Shown here: piece after piece, positions 1-6,472 of the stretch
Layout: each line of letters starts with the position of its first letter
Position numbering within the stretch: position 1 is the first letter of the stretch
Assembly (NCBI GenBank): GCA_021824055.1
Contig: JAKALV010000188.1
Span: 1 to 6,472, forward strand
From: Acidobacteriota bacterium
GTDB lineage: Bacteria; Acidobacteriota; Vicinamibacteria; Vicinamibacterales; SCN-69-37
Length of the DNA stretch: 6,472 bases
Direction: 5' to 3'
The notes under the pieces: generated by a model
Databases searched by the model: none
What the model saw: only the letters and a program-made list of their open reading frames with translations
What the model was told of the DNA's origin: nothing
Made by a program: the position numbers and the translations under genes

Positions 1-2595
1 GATCTCGATATCGCGCGACTGGCCATCGGGCGCGGTGATCTTGAGCGTCGCGGCGCCGCGCGCGTTCGGTCCCATCGAGAAGGCGATGACCGGCGTGTTG
101 ACCAGCCGGGCGCGGTCGCGCTGCTGGAAGTTCACCGGCGCGACATCAGGCGGGTTCTCGCCCGCCCAGGTGTTGTCGCCCATCTGGCCGCTCCGGCTCA
201 TGTCCACCCATAGCGTTGCGCGCCGCTCGGCAAACACGTGCACGGGCTCGGCCGCCACCGCCGGCGTCCACTGCTCGAGCGCAGTCACGTCGTCGAGCAC
301 GTAGATGCCGCGGCCGTGCGTGCCGATGATGACGTCGCGATCGCGTGGCTGAATCTGAATGTCGTACACCGCCACGACCGGCAGCCCGTTCGTCATCGGC
401 GCCCAGGTCTTGCCGCGATCGAGCGACACGTGCACGCCGCCTTCCGTCCCCACGAACAGCAGATTCGGGTTCTTGTCGTCTTCGGCGACGACGTAAACAG
501 GTTGATTGGCGGGCAGACCGCTCGAGAGCTTCGCCCACGTCTTGCCGCCATCGGTCGTGCGGAACAACCACGGCCGGCGATCGTCGCTGCGGTGATTGTC
601 GAATGCGACGTACGCGGTGTTTGCGTCGGCCGCCGACGCCGCGATACGGCTCACCCAACTGCCGCGCGGCACCTCCGGAATCGTCGCGTCCACTTCCGTC
701 CAGTGCGCGCCCGCGTCGCGCGTGAGCCACACATTGCCGTCGTCAGTGCCCGCCCAGATCACGCCTTCGGTGATGGGCGACTCCGACAAGCTGTACACCG
801 TCGCGTAGCGTTCGGCGCCCGTGTCGTCCGGCGTCAAGCCGCCCGTGCCTTTCTGGTTCTTCGCCGGATCGTTCTTCGAGAGATCGGGGCTGACGATGGT
901 CCAGGTCTCGCCCTTGTCGGTCGTCTTCAGCACGTACTGCGCGCCGTAGTAGAGCACCTTCGGGTCGTGTGGCGACAGGATGAACGGTGTCGTCCAGTTG
1001 AAGCGCAACACGCTCGGCGCCGTCGGTGCGTCGGGCGCCACGCCGGTGGCCGCCTGGAAATTGGTGATGTTCGCCGGCAGGGCGCGCCGGGAGGTATCGG
1101 TGCGGCCGATCGGATCGATCACACGGAACGTGCCCTGCGTGCCCTCCGAGTAGACCGTGCGCCAGTCGGTCGGATCCACGACCGTGTACTGACCGTCGTC
1201 CCAATGCATCTTCCAGGCCGCGTCGTTGCGAATGCCGAGCACGTCGCGCGTGAAGCTCGTCGTCGCAATCGAGCCGTTGTCCTGAAGTCCGCCGTAGATG
1301 GCGTACGGATCGCGCGAGTCGTACGTCACGTGGTAGAACTGCGCGATCGGCAGATTGTCGAAAAAGACAAACGACCCGCCGTGGTCGTACGTGAGCGTCA
1401 GGCCCTTGTCCTTGCCCAGATAGAACGTGTCTTTGCGGCTCGGATCGATCCACATCGCGTGGTGGTCGTAGTTCGGCCCGAACGGCGCCTGCGCCTGGCT
1501 GAACGTCTTGCCGCCGTCGGTGGACCATTGGAAGCTCGTCGTGAGCACGTAGACGCGCTGATCATCCGACGGGTTGATGCGGATCTGGCTGTAGTAGAAC
1601 GGCCGGTTGTTGTAGCGGTTCAGAAACGTCCATGTTTCGCCGCCGTCCTCCGACCGATAGATGCCCGAGCCGAGTTTCGTCATGTCGGCGCACTCGGGCT
1701 CCGGCGCGCCGCGGCCGCCGCAGTTCGGGTGAAACCCGGCTTCGATGATCGCCATCACGATCTTCGGATTCTTGCGATAGATGTCGAGGCCGATGCGTCC
1801 CGTCTGCGAGGCCGGCAAACCCGCGGTCAGGCGTTTCCAGGTCTTGCCCGCGTCGGTCGTCTTGAAGAGACCGCCGCTGTCGCCGCCGCTGTCGAAGCGC
1901 CACGGGCGGCGCAACCGCTGGTAGAACGCGGCAATCAGCGTGTCGGGATGCTGCGGGTCGATCACGAGATCCGTCGCGCCGGTCTTGTCATCGTCCGGCA
2001 GACCGCCGGCGAGCTTCTGCCACGTGGCGCCACCGTCAATCGTCTTGAACACGCCGCGCTCGCCCGTCTCGCCCCACAGGTTGCCGACCGCCGCAACGTA
2101 CACGATGTTCGGATCGGTCGGATGCGTGATCACGCGCGCGATCTGAAACGTGTCCTTCAGCCCGACGTTTCTGAATGTCTTGCCGGCGTCGGTGGACTTG
2201 TAGATCCCGTCGCCCCACGCCACGCTGTTGCGGTTGTTCGATTCGCCCGTCCCGACCCAGAGGATGGCGGGGTTCGGCTGGAACATCGCGATGTCACCGA
2301 TGGACGATGAGCCGTAGTGATCGAAGATCGGGGTCCACGTGGTGCCCGCGTTGACGCTCTGCCACACGCCGCCGGACGCGGCCGCCACGATGACGTGACG
2401 GAAGTCGGAATCCTGCGCGACCACATCGGTGACTCGGCCGCCCGCGCTGGCTGGGCCGATCGCGCGCCAGTGGTAGTCGGCCAGCACGCCGGCCGACGGG
2501 TCCGTCACCTGCGCCTGCGGCCGTGCCGCCATCAGCGCTGCCGCCACCGCCGCGCCGCCAATTGCCGTCCGTCCCACCCAGCCGTGAAGCGTCAT
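1..2595 (-). CDS. Secreted BNR/Asp-box beta-propeller protein (sortilin/VPS10-like), C-terminus cut by window edge
   Basis: The reading frame is open from an ATG at 2595-2593 to the left edge, giving 865 codons with no stop, so the C-terminus is missing. The N-terminus looks like a signal peptide: an Arg at residue 9, a hydrophobic Ala/Gly-rich stretch at about 10-23, then a possible cleavage near ARPQAQ. Eleven Asp-box-type motifs (S/T-x-D-x-G-x-T-W/F) end at residues 87, 141, 192, 253, 322, 365, 409, 565, 632, 687 and 731; the first has Asn for Asp and the seventh (TYDHGGSF) is divergent. This indicates one or two beta-propellers. After the last motif comes GTHGRGIYVLDD, typical of these long proteins, and then the start of a C-terminal beta-sandwich-like region (ENPPDVAPVNF). 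Relatives are often labelled glycosyl hydrolase or VPS10/WD40/YVTN repeat protein and usually exceed 1000 residues. The true substrate is unknown and I see no sialidase catalytic signature, so a binding or extracellular processing role is only a guess. It follows the hydrolase gene with an overlap. Confidence 0.9.
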   Translation of the reverse strand, partial: MTLHGWVGRTAIGGAAVAAALMAARPQAQVTDPSAGVLADYHWRAIGPASAGGRVTDVVAQDSDFRHVIVAAASGGVWQSVNAGTTWTPIFDHYGSSSIGDIAMFQPNPAILWVGTGESNNRNSVAWGDGIYKSTDAGKTFRNVGLKDTFQIARVITHPTDPNIVYVAAVGNLWGETGERGVFKTIDGGATWQKLAGGLPDDDKTGATDLVIDPQHPDTLIAAFYQRLRRPWRFDSGGDSGGLFKTTDAGKTWKRLTAGLPASQTGRIGLDIYRKNPKIVMAIIEAGFHPNCGGRGAPEPECADMTKLGSGIYRSEDGGETWTFLNRYNNRPFYYSQIRINPSDDQRVYVLTTSFQWSTDGGKTFSQAQAPFGPNYDHHAMWIDPSRKDTFYLGKDKGLTLTYDHGGSFVFFDNLPIAQFYHVTYDSRDPYAIYGGLQDNGSIATTSFTRDVLGIRNDAAWKMHWDDGQYTVVDPTDWRTVYSEGTQGTFRVIDPIGRTDTSRRALPANITNFQAATGVAPDAPTAPSVLRFNWTTPFILSPHDPKVLYYGAQYVLKTTDKGETWTIVSPDLSKNDPAKNQKGTGGLTPDDTGAERYATVYSLSESPITEGVIWAGTDDGNVWLTRDAGAHWTEVDATIPEVPRGSWVSRIAASAADANTAYVAFDNHRSDDRRPWLFRTTDGGKTWAKLSSGLPANQPVYVVAEDDKNPNLLFVGTEGGVHVSLDRGKTWAPMTNGLPVVAVYDIQIQPRDRDVIIGTHGRGIYVLDDVTALEQWTPAVAAEPVHVFAERRATLWVDMSRSGQMGDNTWAGENPPDVAPVNFQQRDRARLVNTPVIAFSMGPNARGAATLKITAPDGQSRDIEI

Positions 2596-3194
2596 AAACC
2601 CTCCCGAGCCGCCAGCCAGCTTGCGGCAAAATCCATCGCGTCTTCGAGCAATTGTCCCGTGGGATCGATCTTCTTCGGCGCCCTCAGCGAGTGATCACCC
2701 CGGTCGCACACGCGCAGCGTGGCGTTCGGCAGCGTCGCCACGAGGGCTTCCATTTCGTCGGGCGAGCCGAAGTTGTCGCGGGTGCCGTGCAGGAAGAGCA
2801 TCGGCACGCGGATCTGCGGCAAGTGCGCATCGCGTCGCTGCTGCGGTTTGCCGGGCGGATGGAGCGGGTAACCGAAGAACACAAGGCCGGCCGCCGGAGG
2901 ATCGAAACCGTTCACTCCGGGCCTGGACGCCACCATCGATGCCATCCGGCCGCCCATCGACTTGCCGCCGGCAAACACCGGGCCGGTGGCGCGCTCGATC
3001 ACGCCCTTCCAGACGTCGCGCCACGCCGCTTCGAGCACGGGCGCGCGGTCGGGGATCGACTTACCGGCGCGGATGTACGGGAAATCAAACGTCACCACCT
3101 GAATGCCGCGCGTTTCAAGGCCGGCGGCCACCCGCGTCATCCACGGATGACTCGAACCGGCGCCGGCGCCATGGGCGAGGACGAGGGTGATCAT
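2592..3194 (-). CDS. Small cytosolic alpha/beta hydrolase, KANL3/Tex30 (dienelactone hydrolase-like) type
   Basis: This is a 200-residue single-domain alpha/beta hydrolase. LVLAHGAGAGSSHPWM (residues 4-19) forms the first strand and oxyanion loop. The nucleophile elbow is GKSMGG, with Ser79. HGTRDNF places the acid at Asp140, and RGDHSL places the base at His168, so the catalytic triad is complete. The early HGAGAG motif and compact length match the KANL3/Tex30-like family, whose bacterial members have no firmly known substrate; an esterase or thioesterase activity is possible. No signal peptide or membrane segment is seen. I chose the ATG at 3194-3192 (MITLVLAHG) because it leads straight into the first strand. 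An in-frame TTG at 3206-3204 would add MRRH, and neither start has a convincing Shine-Dalgarno. Its TGA overlaps the ATG of the propeller gene, so the two are probably one transcription unit, although one product stays in the cytosol and the other is exported. Confidence 0.88.
   Translation of the reverse strand: MITLVLAHGAGAGSSHPWMTRVAAGLETRGIQVVTFDFPYIRAGKSIPDRAPVLEAAWRDVWKGVIERATGPVFAGGKSMGGRMASMVASRPGVNGFDPPAAGLVFFGYPLHPPGKPQQRRDAHLPQIRVPMLFLHGTRDNFGSPDEMEALVATLPNATLRVCDRGDHSLRAPKKIDPTGQLLEDAMDFAASWLAAREGL
2599..2605 (-). promoter_or_regulatory. Shine-Dalgarno sequence for the BNR protein gene
   Basis: Read on the minus strand, GGGAGGG lies about 4 bases before the ATG at 2595, inside the last codons of the upstream hydrolase gene. 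It is the clearest ribosome binding site in the window and fixes the start of the propeller protein at the ATGA overlap. Confidence 0.75.
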
Positions 3195-3235
3195 GTGTCG
3201 CCGCAAACGTTAACACCGCCCGGTGCCTGAAGATC

Positions 3236-3486
3236 GGCTCACGCGGAGGCGCGGAGGGCGCGGAGAAGATCGTTCGTGCGCGCCAATGCGCGGGTTGATG
3301 CCGGCGACACATGAGGGCCTGGCGGCCGCCTCCGGCGGCCGGCCCGGGGTGCGGCAGCGCGGCCGCGAAAGACCTCCGGGCATTCGATGAGGTCTTTCGT
3401 GGCCGCGCTGCCGCACCCCGGGCTGACCCGGCGAAGCCGGGCCACCAGGCCCTTCAGCTCCGCGTCTCCGCGCCTCCGCGTGAGCC
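3236..3486. repeat. Nested inverted-repeat element with 21-bp terminal arms and branched fold
   Basis: The ends are perfect 21-bp inverted repeats, 3236-3256 and 3466-3486. With a one-base bulge they extend inward to 3265 and 3458. Each arm is made of three 8- to 9-base units of the type (A/G)CGCGGAG. Inside is a second inverted repeat: 3314-3327 pairs with 3440-3453 with one mismatch, and 3343-3376 pairs with 3389-3422. Between these two stems each side carries its own hairpin (3323-3341 and 3427-3441), so the whole can be drawn as a branched cruciform. The arms are asymmetric, with 48 unpaired bases on the left (3266-3313) against 4 on the right (3454-3457). It contains no credible gene. 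It looks like a non-autonomous, MITE- or REP-like genomic repeat; I see no clear target-site duplication. It lies between two divergent genes, so it is not their terminator. Confidence 0.8.
3343..3422. repeat. Near-perfect 34-bp hairpin at the core of the intergenic element
   Basis: Arms 3343-3376 and 3389-3422 are complementary at 33 of 34 positions, with a 12-base loop (3377-3388). The single exception is G3365 opposite T3400, a G-U wobble in a plus-strand RNA but an A-C mismatch in a minus-strand RNA. No T-run follows on either side, so it does not look like a classical intrinsic terminator. Its length suits cruciform extrusion or a stable RNA fold. Confidence 0.85.
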
Positions 3487-3491
3487 CGGGG

Positions 3492-3528
3492 TTGCCTTTG
3501 ATCCATCCATGAATGTAGATTTATAGAT
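3492..3528 (+). promoter_or_regulatory. Candidate promoter for the arsR-methyltransferase/metH unit
   Basis: This is an AT-richer strip between the repeat and the GTG start. A -35-like TTGCCT (3492-3497) and a -10-like TAGATT (3516-3521) are 18 bases apart, each with four of six consensus bases. Initiation about 7 bases past the -10 would fall at or next to the start codon, which would make the message leaderless; no Shine-Dalgarno is seen here. Assigned by eye from sigma-70-type consensus, so tentative. Confidence 0.35.
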
Positions 3529-3529
3529 G
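3504..3529. promoter_or_regulatory. 26-base imperfect palindrome, candidate operator of the ArsR-type regulator
   Basis: Pairing around the centre 3516/3517 matches at 10 of 13 positions. The left half reads CATCnATnAATnT and the right half AnATTnATnGATG, with the three mismatches evenly interspersed. The site covers the -10-like box and ends on the first base of the GTG start codon, so a dimer bound here would block transcription of its own gene and of metH. ArsR-family proteins bind such palindromes as winged-helix dimers. That this protein binds here is an inference from position and symmetry. Confidence 0.45.
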
Positions 3530-4464
3530 TGAACACCGCCTCCGATCTCCTTCGTCTGCTGGGCGACGAGACCCGGTTGCGGCTCCTGCGCCTCCTGGCC
3601 CAGGAGTCCCTCAACGTCTCGGAGCTGACGCGCGTGCTGGGCGTGGCGCAGTCGGGCGTGTCGCGGCACCTCGGCCTGCTGAAAGACGCCGGCCTGGTGA
3701 AAGAACAGCGCGCCGGCACGTTCTCCTGGTACCGCCTCGATCCAACCCTCGATGACGTCAAAGGGCCGCATGCCGCGCTGTGGCAGTGGCTGACCGGGAA
3801 GTTTGCCGAAGCGACGCCGGCCACGAAGGCCGACGATGCGCGCCTGGCGGAAGTGCGCCGGGTGCGCCGCGAGGAATTTCACGATCACGGCGGCGAGGAA
3901 GACAAGAAGCAGCTGGTGCCGGGGCGCAGCTGGGCCGCGTGGTCGCGCGCGCTCGGACTGCTGATGCCGCCGCTCGAGGTCGCCGACCTCGGATGCGGCG
4001 AAGGCTACCTCACGATCGAGGCCGCCCGGTGGGCGAAACGCGTCGTGGCCGTCGATCGCTCCGCCGACGTGCTCGCGCGCGGCAAGGCCCTGGCGAAGCG
4101 TCGCGGCGTGAAGAACATCACGTGGAAGCGCGGCGAGCTCCAGAAGGTGCCGATCGGCGACAAGTCGGTCGATCTCGTGCTGCTGTCGCAGGCCCTGCAT
4201 CACGCCGACGAACCGCGCGCTGCGCTCACCGAAGCGCATCGCATTCTGCGGCCGGGCGGCCGCGTGCTCCTGCTCGACCTGCGCCAGCACACCGAGGCCT
4301 GGGTCACGTCCACGCTCGGCGACCGCTGGCTGGGTTTCGACGACACGTCCCTGAAAGCACTGCTCGCCGCCACCGGCTTCTCCGGCGTGGTCGTGCGCGT
4401 CGGCGCCAGCCGCGCCGGCGACCCCTTCGCCGTGCTGATCGCCGCCGGCACCAAAGGCCGTTAA
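3529..4464 (+). CDS. ArsR-family regulator fused to a SAM-dependent methyltransferase-type domain (SahR-like)
   Basis: The 311-residue protein has two domains. Residues 1-90 are an ArsR-type winged helix: LLGDETRLRLLRLLA, then the helix-turn-helix around NVSELTRVLGVAQSGVSRHLGLLKDAGLV (about 29-57) and the wing AGTFSWYRL. No cysteine metal site is seen there. Residues 130-311 form a class I methyltransferase fold: motif I VADLGCGEGYL (151-161), acidic VAVD ending at D176, DLVLLSQALHHADEP (215-229) and HRILRPGGRVLLLDL (237-251). This fusion matches SahR, known in Proteobacteria as a SAH-responsive regulator of SAM-cycle genes, and metH follows 3 bases after its TAA, which supports that role. 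The start must be GTG at 3529: an in-frame TGA lies at 3499-3501 and no other start codon lies between. The SAM motif is intact, so methyltransferase activity cannot be excluded; some homologues are annotated simply as methyltransferases. Confidence 0.88.
   Translation: MNTASDLLRLLGDETRLRLLRLLAQESLNVSELTRVLGVAQSGVSRHLGLLKDAGLVKEQRAGTFSWYRLDPTLDDVKGPHAALWQWLTGKFAEATPATKADDARLAEVRRVRREEFHDHGGEEDKKQLVPGRSWAAWSRALGLLMPPLEVADLGCGEGYLTIEAARWAKRVVAVDRSADVLARGKALAKRRGVKNITWKRGELQKVPIGDKSVDLVLLSQALHHADEPRAALTEAHRILRPGGRVLLLDLRQHTEAWVTSTLGDRWLGFDDTSLKALLAATGFSGVVVRVGASRAGDPFAVLIAAGTKGR
4453..4457 (+). promoter_or_regulatory. Possible Shine-Dalgarno sequence for metH
   Basis: AAAGG lies 10 bases before the metH ATG, inside the last codons of the regulator gene. 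The match is weak and the spacing slightly long; with only 3 bases between the genes, translational coupling may matter more. Confidence 0.35.
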
Positions 4465-4467
4465 GAC

Positions 4468-6472
4468 ATGCCGACACGCATTTCGCTCGAACGCCTCAAC
4501 GCACTCGTGCAAGACCGCATCCTCATTCTCGACGGCGCGATGGGGACGATGATCCAGCGGCATAAGTTGACGGAAGCCGACTATCGCGGCGATCGCTTTG
4601 CGGGGCACGCGAGCGATCTTCGCGGCAACAACGACCTGCTCGTGCTGACGCAGCCGCAGATCATCGCGGCGATTCACCGGCAGTATCTGGCCGCCGGCGC
4701 CGACATTCTCGAGACGAACACGTTCAACGCGAACGCCGTGTCGCAATCCGACTACGGGCTGGAATCGCTGATCTACGAGCTGAATCTCGAAGGCGCGCGG
4801 CTCGCGCGCGGCGTGGCGGATGAAGTGACGGCCGAGTGGCCCTCGCGGCCGCGGCTGGTGGCCGGATCGATGGGCCCGACCAATCGCACGCTGTCGATTT
4901 CGCCGGATGTGAACAACCCGGCATTTCGGAGCATCACGTTCGATGAGATGAAAGCGGCCTACGTCGATCAGGTGCGCGGCCTCATCGACGGCGGCGTGGA
5001 TCTGCTGCTGCTCGAGACGATCATCGACGCCGTCAACGCCAAGGCCGCCATCGTCGCCGTCCAGGAAGTGCAGGACGAGAAGGGCGTGGCGCTGCCCCTG
5101 ATGATCAGCTTTACGATCACGGATCGGAGCGGCCGCACGCTCGCCGGGCAGACGGTGGACGCGTTCTACCTCGCCATGGAGCACGCGCGGCCGTGGTCGA
5201 TCGGCATCAACTGCGCGCTGGGCGCGCGCGACATGCGGCCGTACCTCGCGGAACTGTCGCGCATGGCCGGCTGTTGGGTCAGCGCGTATCCGAACGCCGG
5301 CCTGCCGAACGCGTTCGGCCAGTACGACGAACAACCTGCGGAGACCGCGGCCCTGCTCAAGGACTTCGCCGAGAGCGGATTCGCCAACATCCTGGGCGGC
5401 TGCTGCGGCACGACGCCGGATCACATCCGCGCACTGGCCGAGTCGGTGAAGGGCGCCAGGCCGCGCGTGAAGCCGGACGCCGGCCTTGAAGACGAGGCCG
5501 GCCGACATACGACGCGGCTGTCCGGTCTCGAGCCGCTCTACATCCGTTCCGACAGCAACTTCCAGATGATCGGCGAGCGCACGAACGTGACCGGCTCCAA
5601 GCGGTTCGCGCGCCTGATCAAGGACGACAAGTGGGCCGAGGCCGCGGCGGTGGCCATCGAGCAGGTGCGCGGCGGCGCGAACATGATCGACGTGAATATG
5701 GACGAAGGCATGCTCGATTCCGAAGCCGCCATGACCACGTTCCTCAACTACATCGCCACCGAGCCCGAAATCGCGCGCGTGCCGATCATGATCGACAGCT
5801 CAAAATGGTCGGTGCTCCAGGCCGGTCTCAAATGTGTGCAGGGCAAGGGCGTCGTCAATTCCATTTCGCTGAAGGAAGGCGAAGCCGATTTTCTGCACAA
5901 GGCGAAGATGATCCGCCGGTACGGCGCCGCCGCCATCGTCATGGCGTTCGACGAGCAGGGCCAGGCCGACACGATCGCGCGCAAGGTGAGCATCTGCGTG
6001 CGCGCGTACCGGCTCCTGATCGACCGGGCCGGCTACGAGCCGACGGACATCATCTTCGATCCGAACGTGCTCGCGATCGCCACCGGGCTCGAGGAGCACA
6101 ACGAGTACGCGATCAACTTCATCGAGGCCGCGCGCGAGATCAAGGCCGCGTGCCCGGGCGTGAAGATCAGCGGCGGCATCAGCAACCTGTCGTTCTCGTT
6201 CCGCGGCAACGACATCGTCCGCGAGGCGATGCACGCGGCGTTTCTGTTTCACGCGATCAAAGCCGGCCTCGACATGGGCATCGTCAATGCCGGCCAGCTC
6301 GCCGTGTACGAGGACATCCCGGCGGACCTGCTCGAGCATGTCGAAGACGTGCTGTTCAACCGGCGGCCCGACGCCACCGAGCGGCTGGTGCAGTTTGCCG
6401 ATCGCGTGAAGGGCAGTGGCAAGAAGCGCGAGCTGGATCTGACCTGGCGCGAGAAACCGGTGGAAGAAGATC
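4468..6472 (+). CDS. metH: Cobalamin-dependent methionine synthase MetH, N-terminal half (cut by window edge)
   Basis: Transfers the methyl group of 5-methyltetrahydrofolate through cobalamin to homocysteine, giving methionine, in the cytosol. The frame is open from ATG 4468 to the right edge (668 codons), about half the roughly 1,200 residues usual for the family. Residues 1 to about 325 are the homocysteine-binding barrel: DGAMGT (22-27) and the zinc ligands Cys249 (GINCALGA), Cys312 and Cys313 (GGCCGTT), all present and spaced as in E. coli MetH. Residues about 356-620 are the folate-binding barrel: IGERTNVTGS (368-377), DSSKW (443-447), FDPN (530-533) and SGGISN (568-573). The stretch from about 635 leads towards the cobalamin cap domain; the DxHxxG cobalamin motif and the reactivation domain lie outside. 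No frameshift is seen. It follows the ArsR-methyltransferase regulator by 3 bases and is very likely co-transcribed with it. No cobalamin riboswitch is visible upstream. Confidence 0.97.
   Translation, partial: MPTRISLERLNALVQDRILILDGAMGTMIQRHKLTEADYRGDRFAGHASDLRGNNDLLVLTQPQIIAAIHRQYLAAGADILETNTFNANAVSQSDYGLESLIYELNLEGARLARGVADEVTAEWPSRPRLVAGSMGPTNRTLSISPDVNNPAFRSITFDEMKAAYVDQVRGLIDGGVDLLLLETIIDAVNAKAAIVAVQEVQDEKGVALPLMISFTITDRSGRTLAGQTVDAFYLAMEHARPWSIGINCALGARDMRPYLAELSRMAGCWVSAYPNAGLPNAFGQYDEQPAETAALLKDFAESGFANILGGCCGTTPDHIRALAESVKGARPRVKPDAGLEDEAGRHTTRLSGLEPLYIRSDSNFQMIGERTNVTGSKRFARLIKDDKWAEAAAVAIEQVRGGANMIDVNMDEGMLDSEAAMTTFLNYIATEPEIARVPIMIDSSKWSVLQAGLKCVQGKGVVNSISLKEGEADFLHKAKMIRRYGAAAIVMAFDEQGQADTIARKVSICVRAYRLLIDRAGYEPTDIIFDPNVLAIATGLEEHNEYAINFIEAAREIKAACPGVKISGGISNLSFSFRGNDIVREAMHAAFLFHAIKAGLDMGIVNAGQLAVYEDIPADLLEHVEDVLFNRRPDATERLVQFADRVKGSGKKRELDLTWREKPVEED

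Noticed and set aside
238..2310. 690-codon open frame on the plus strand
   Set aside because: It lies entirely opposite the BNR protein gene. Its translation is Arg/Ala/Val/His-rich with no recognisable domain, whereas the minus frame carries eleven Asp-box motifs. It is a high-GC antisense shadow.
3204..3206. TTG as start of the hydrolase (four residues longer)
   Set aside because: An ATG four codons later leads directly into the first beta-strand motif, and no Shine-Dalgarno favours the TTG. It is not strictly excluded.
3191..3314. 13-base inverted repeat: 3191-3203 at the hydrolase start matches 3302-3314 in the element
   Set aside because: The match is perfect but short. In a GC-rich window of this size one such pair is roughly expected by chance, and it does not fit the element's symmetry.
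3343..3422. Intrinsic transcription terminator
   Set aside because: The stem is strong, but no T-run follows on either strand and the flanking genes diverge from this site, so no transcript is expected to end here.
3487..3528. SAM, SAH or cobalamin riboswitch ahead of the regulator-metH operon
   Set aside because: Only 42 bases separate the repeat from the start codon, and I see none of the conserved riboswitch core sequences there; metH itself has a 3-base leader gap.
3210..3824. Open frames on both strands across the intergenic repeat
   Set aside because: They translate low-complexity palindromic DNA (mirrored GCGSAA-type peptides on each strand) and have no domain or plausible start signal.
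3780..4565. 261-codon open frame on the plus strand overlapping the regulator and metH
   Set aside because: It is an Arg-rich frame-shifted shadow of the methyltransferase domain, with no motif and in conflict with two well-supported genes.
3454..5508. 684-codon open frame on the minus strand
   Set aside because: It is antisense to the regulator and metH, both clearly real from their motifs. Its composition is that of a reverse-complement shadow and it ends inside the repeat.

Overview
The window is a high-GC bacterial stretch with four protein genes in two divergent pairs, separated by a roughly 335-base intergenic region that holds a large folded repeat. The first gene has the make-up of the long secreted BNR/Asp-box 'sortilin-like' proteins that are especially abundant in Acidobacteriota. 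Together with the base composition and the 'CGCGGAG'-rich repeat, this suggests an acidobacterium or a similar soil or sediment bacterium. That placement is an inference, as there is no rRNA or other marker here.

Left half, minus strand: a small cytosolic alpha/beta hydrolase (2592-3194) is followed by a long secreted beta-propeller protein (1-2595) that runs off the left edge. Stop and start overlap as ATGA, and a strong Shine-Dalgarno sequence lies in the end of the hydrolase gene, so the two are probably co-translated.

Middle (3195-3528): a nested inverted repeat of about 251 bases (3236-3486). It has outer arms built from three 8-base units, an inner 34-bp stem with only one non-Watson-Crick position, and two small side hairpins. 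To its right, only about 42 bases remain before the next gene. This AT-richer strip holds a plausible promoter and a 26-base imperfect palindrome that ends on the start codon.

Right half, plus strand: a GTG-started ArsR-type winged-helix protein fused to a SAM-dependent methyltransferase-type domain (3529-4464) is followed 3 bases later by metH, cobalamin-dependent methionine synthase (4468 to the right edge, first half only). This fusion next to metH matches the SahR type of regulator, which senses S-adenosylhomocysteine and controls the methionine/SAM cycle in Proteobacteria. The palindrome at its start codon is a good candidate for its autoregulatory operator.

Most of the window is coding sequence of recognised families. 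The points most worth checking are the SahR-like regulator and its candidate operator, and the folded intergenic repeat. I see no RNA gene, CRISPR array, insertion-sequence transposase or riboswitch.
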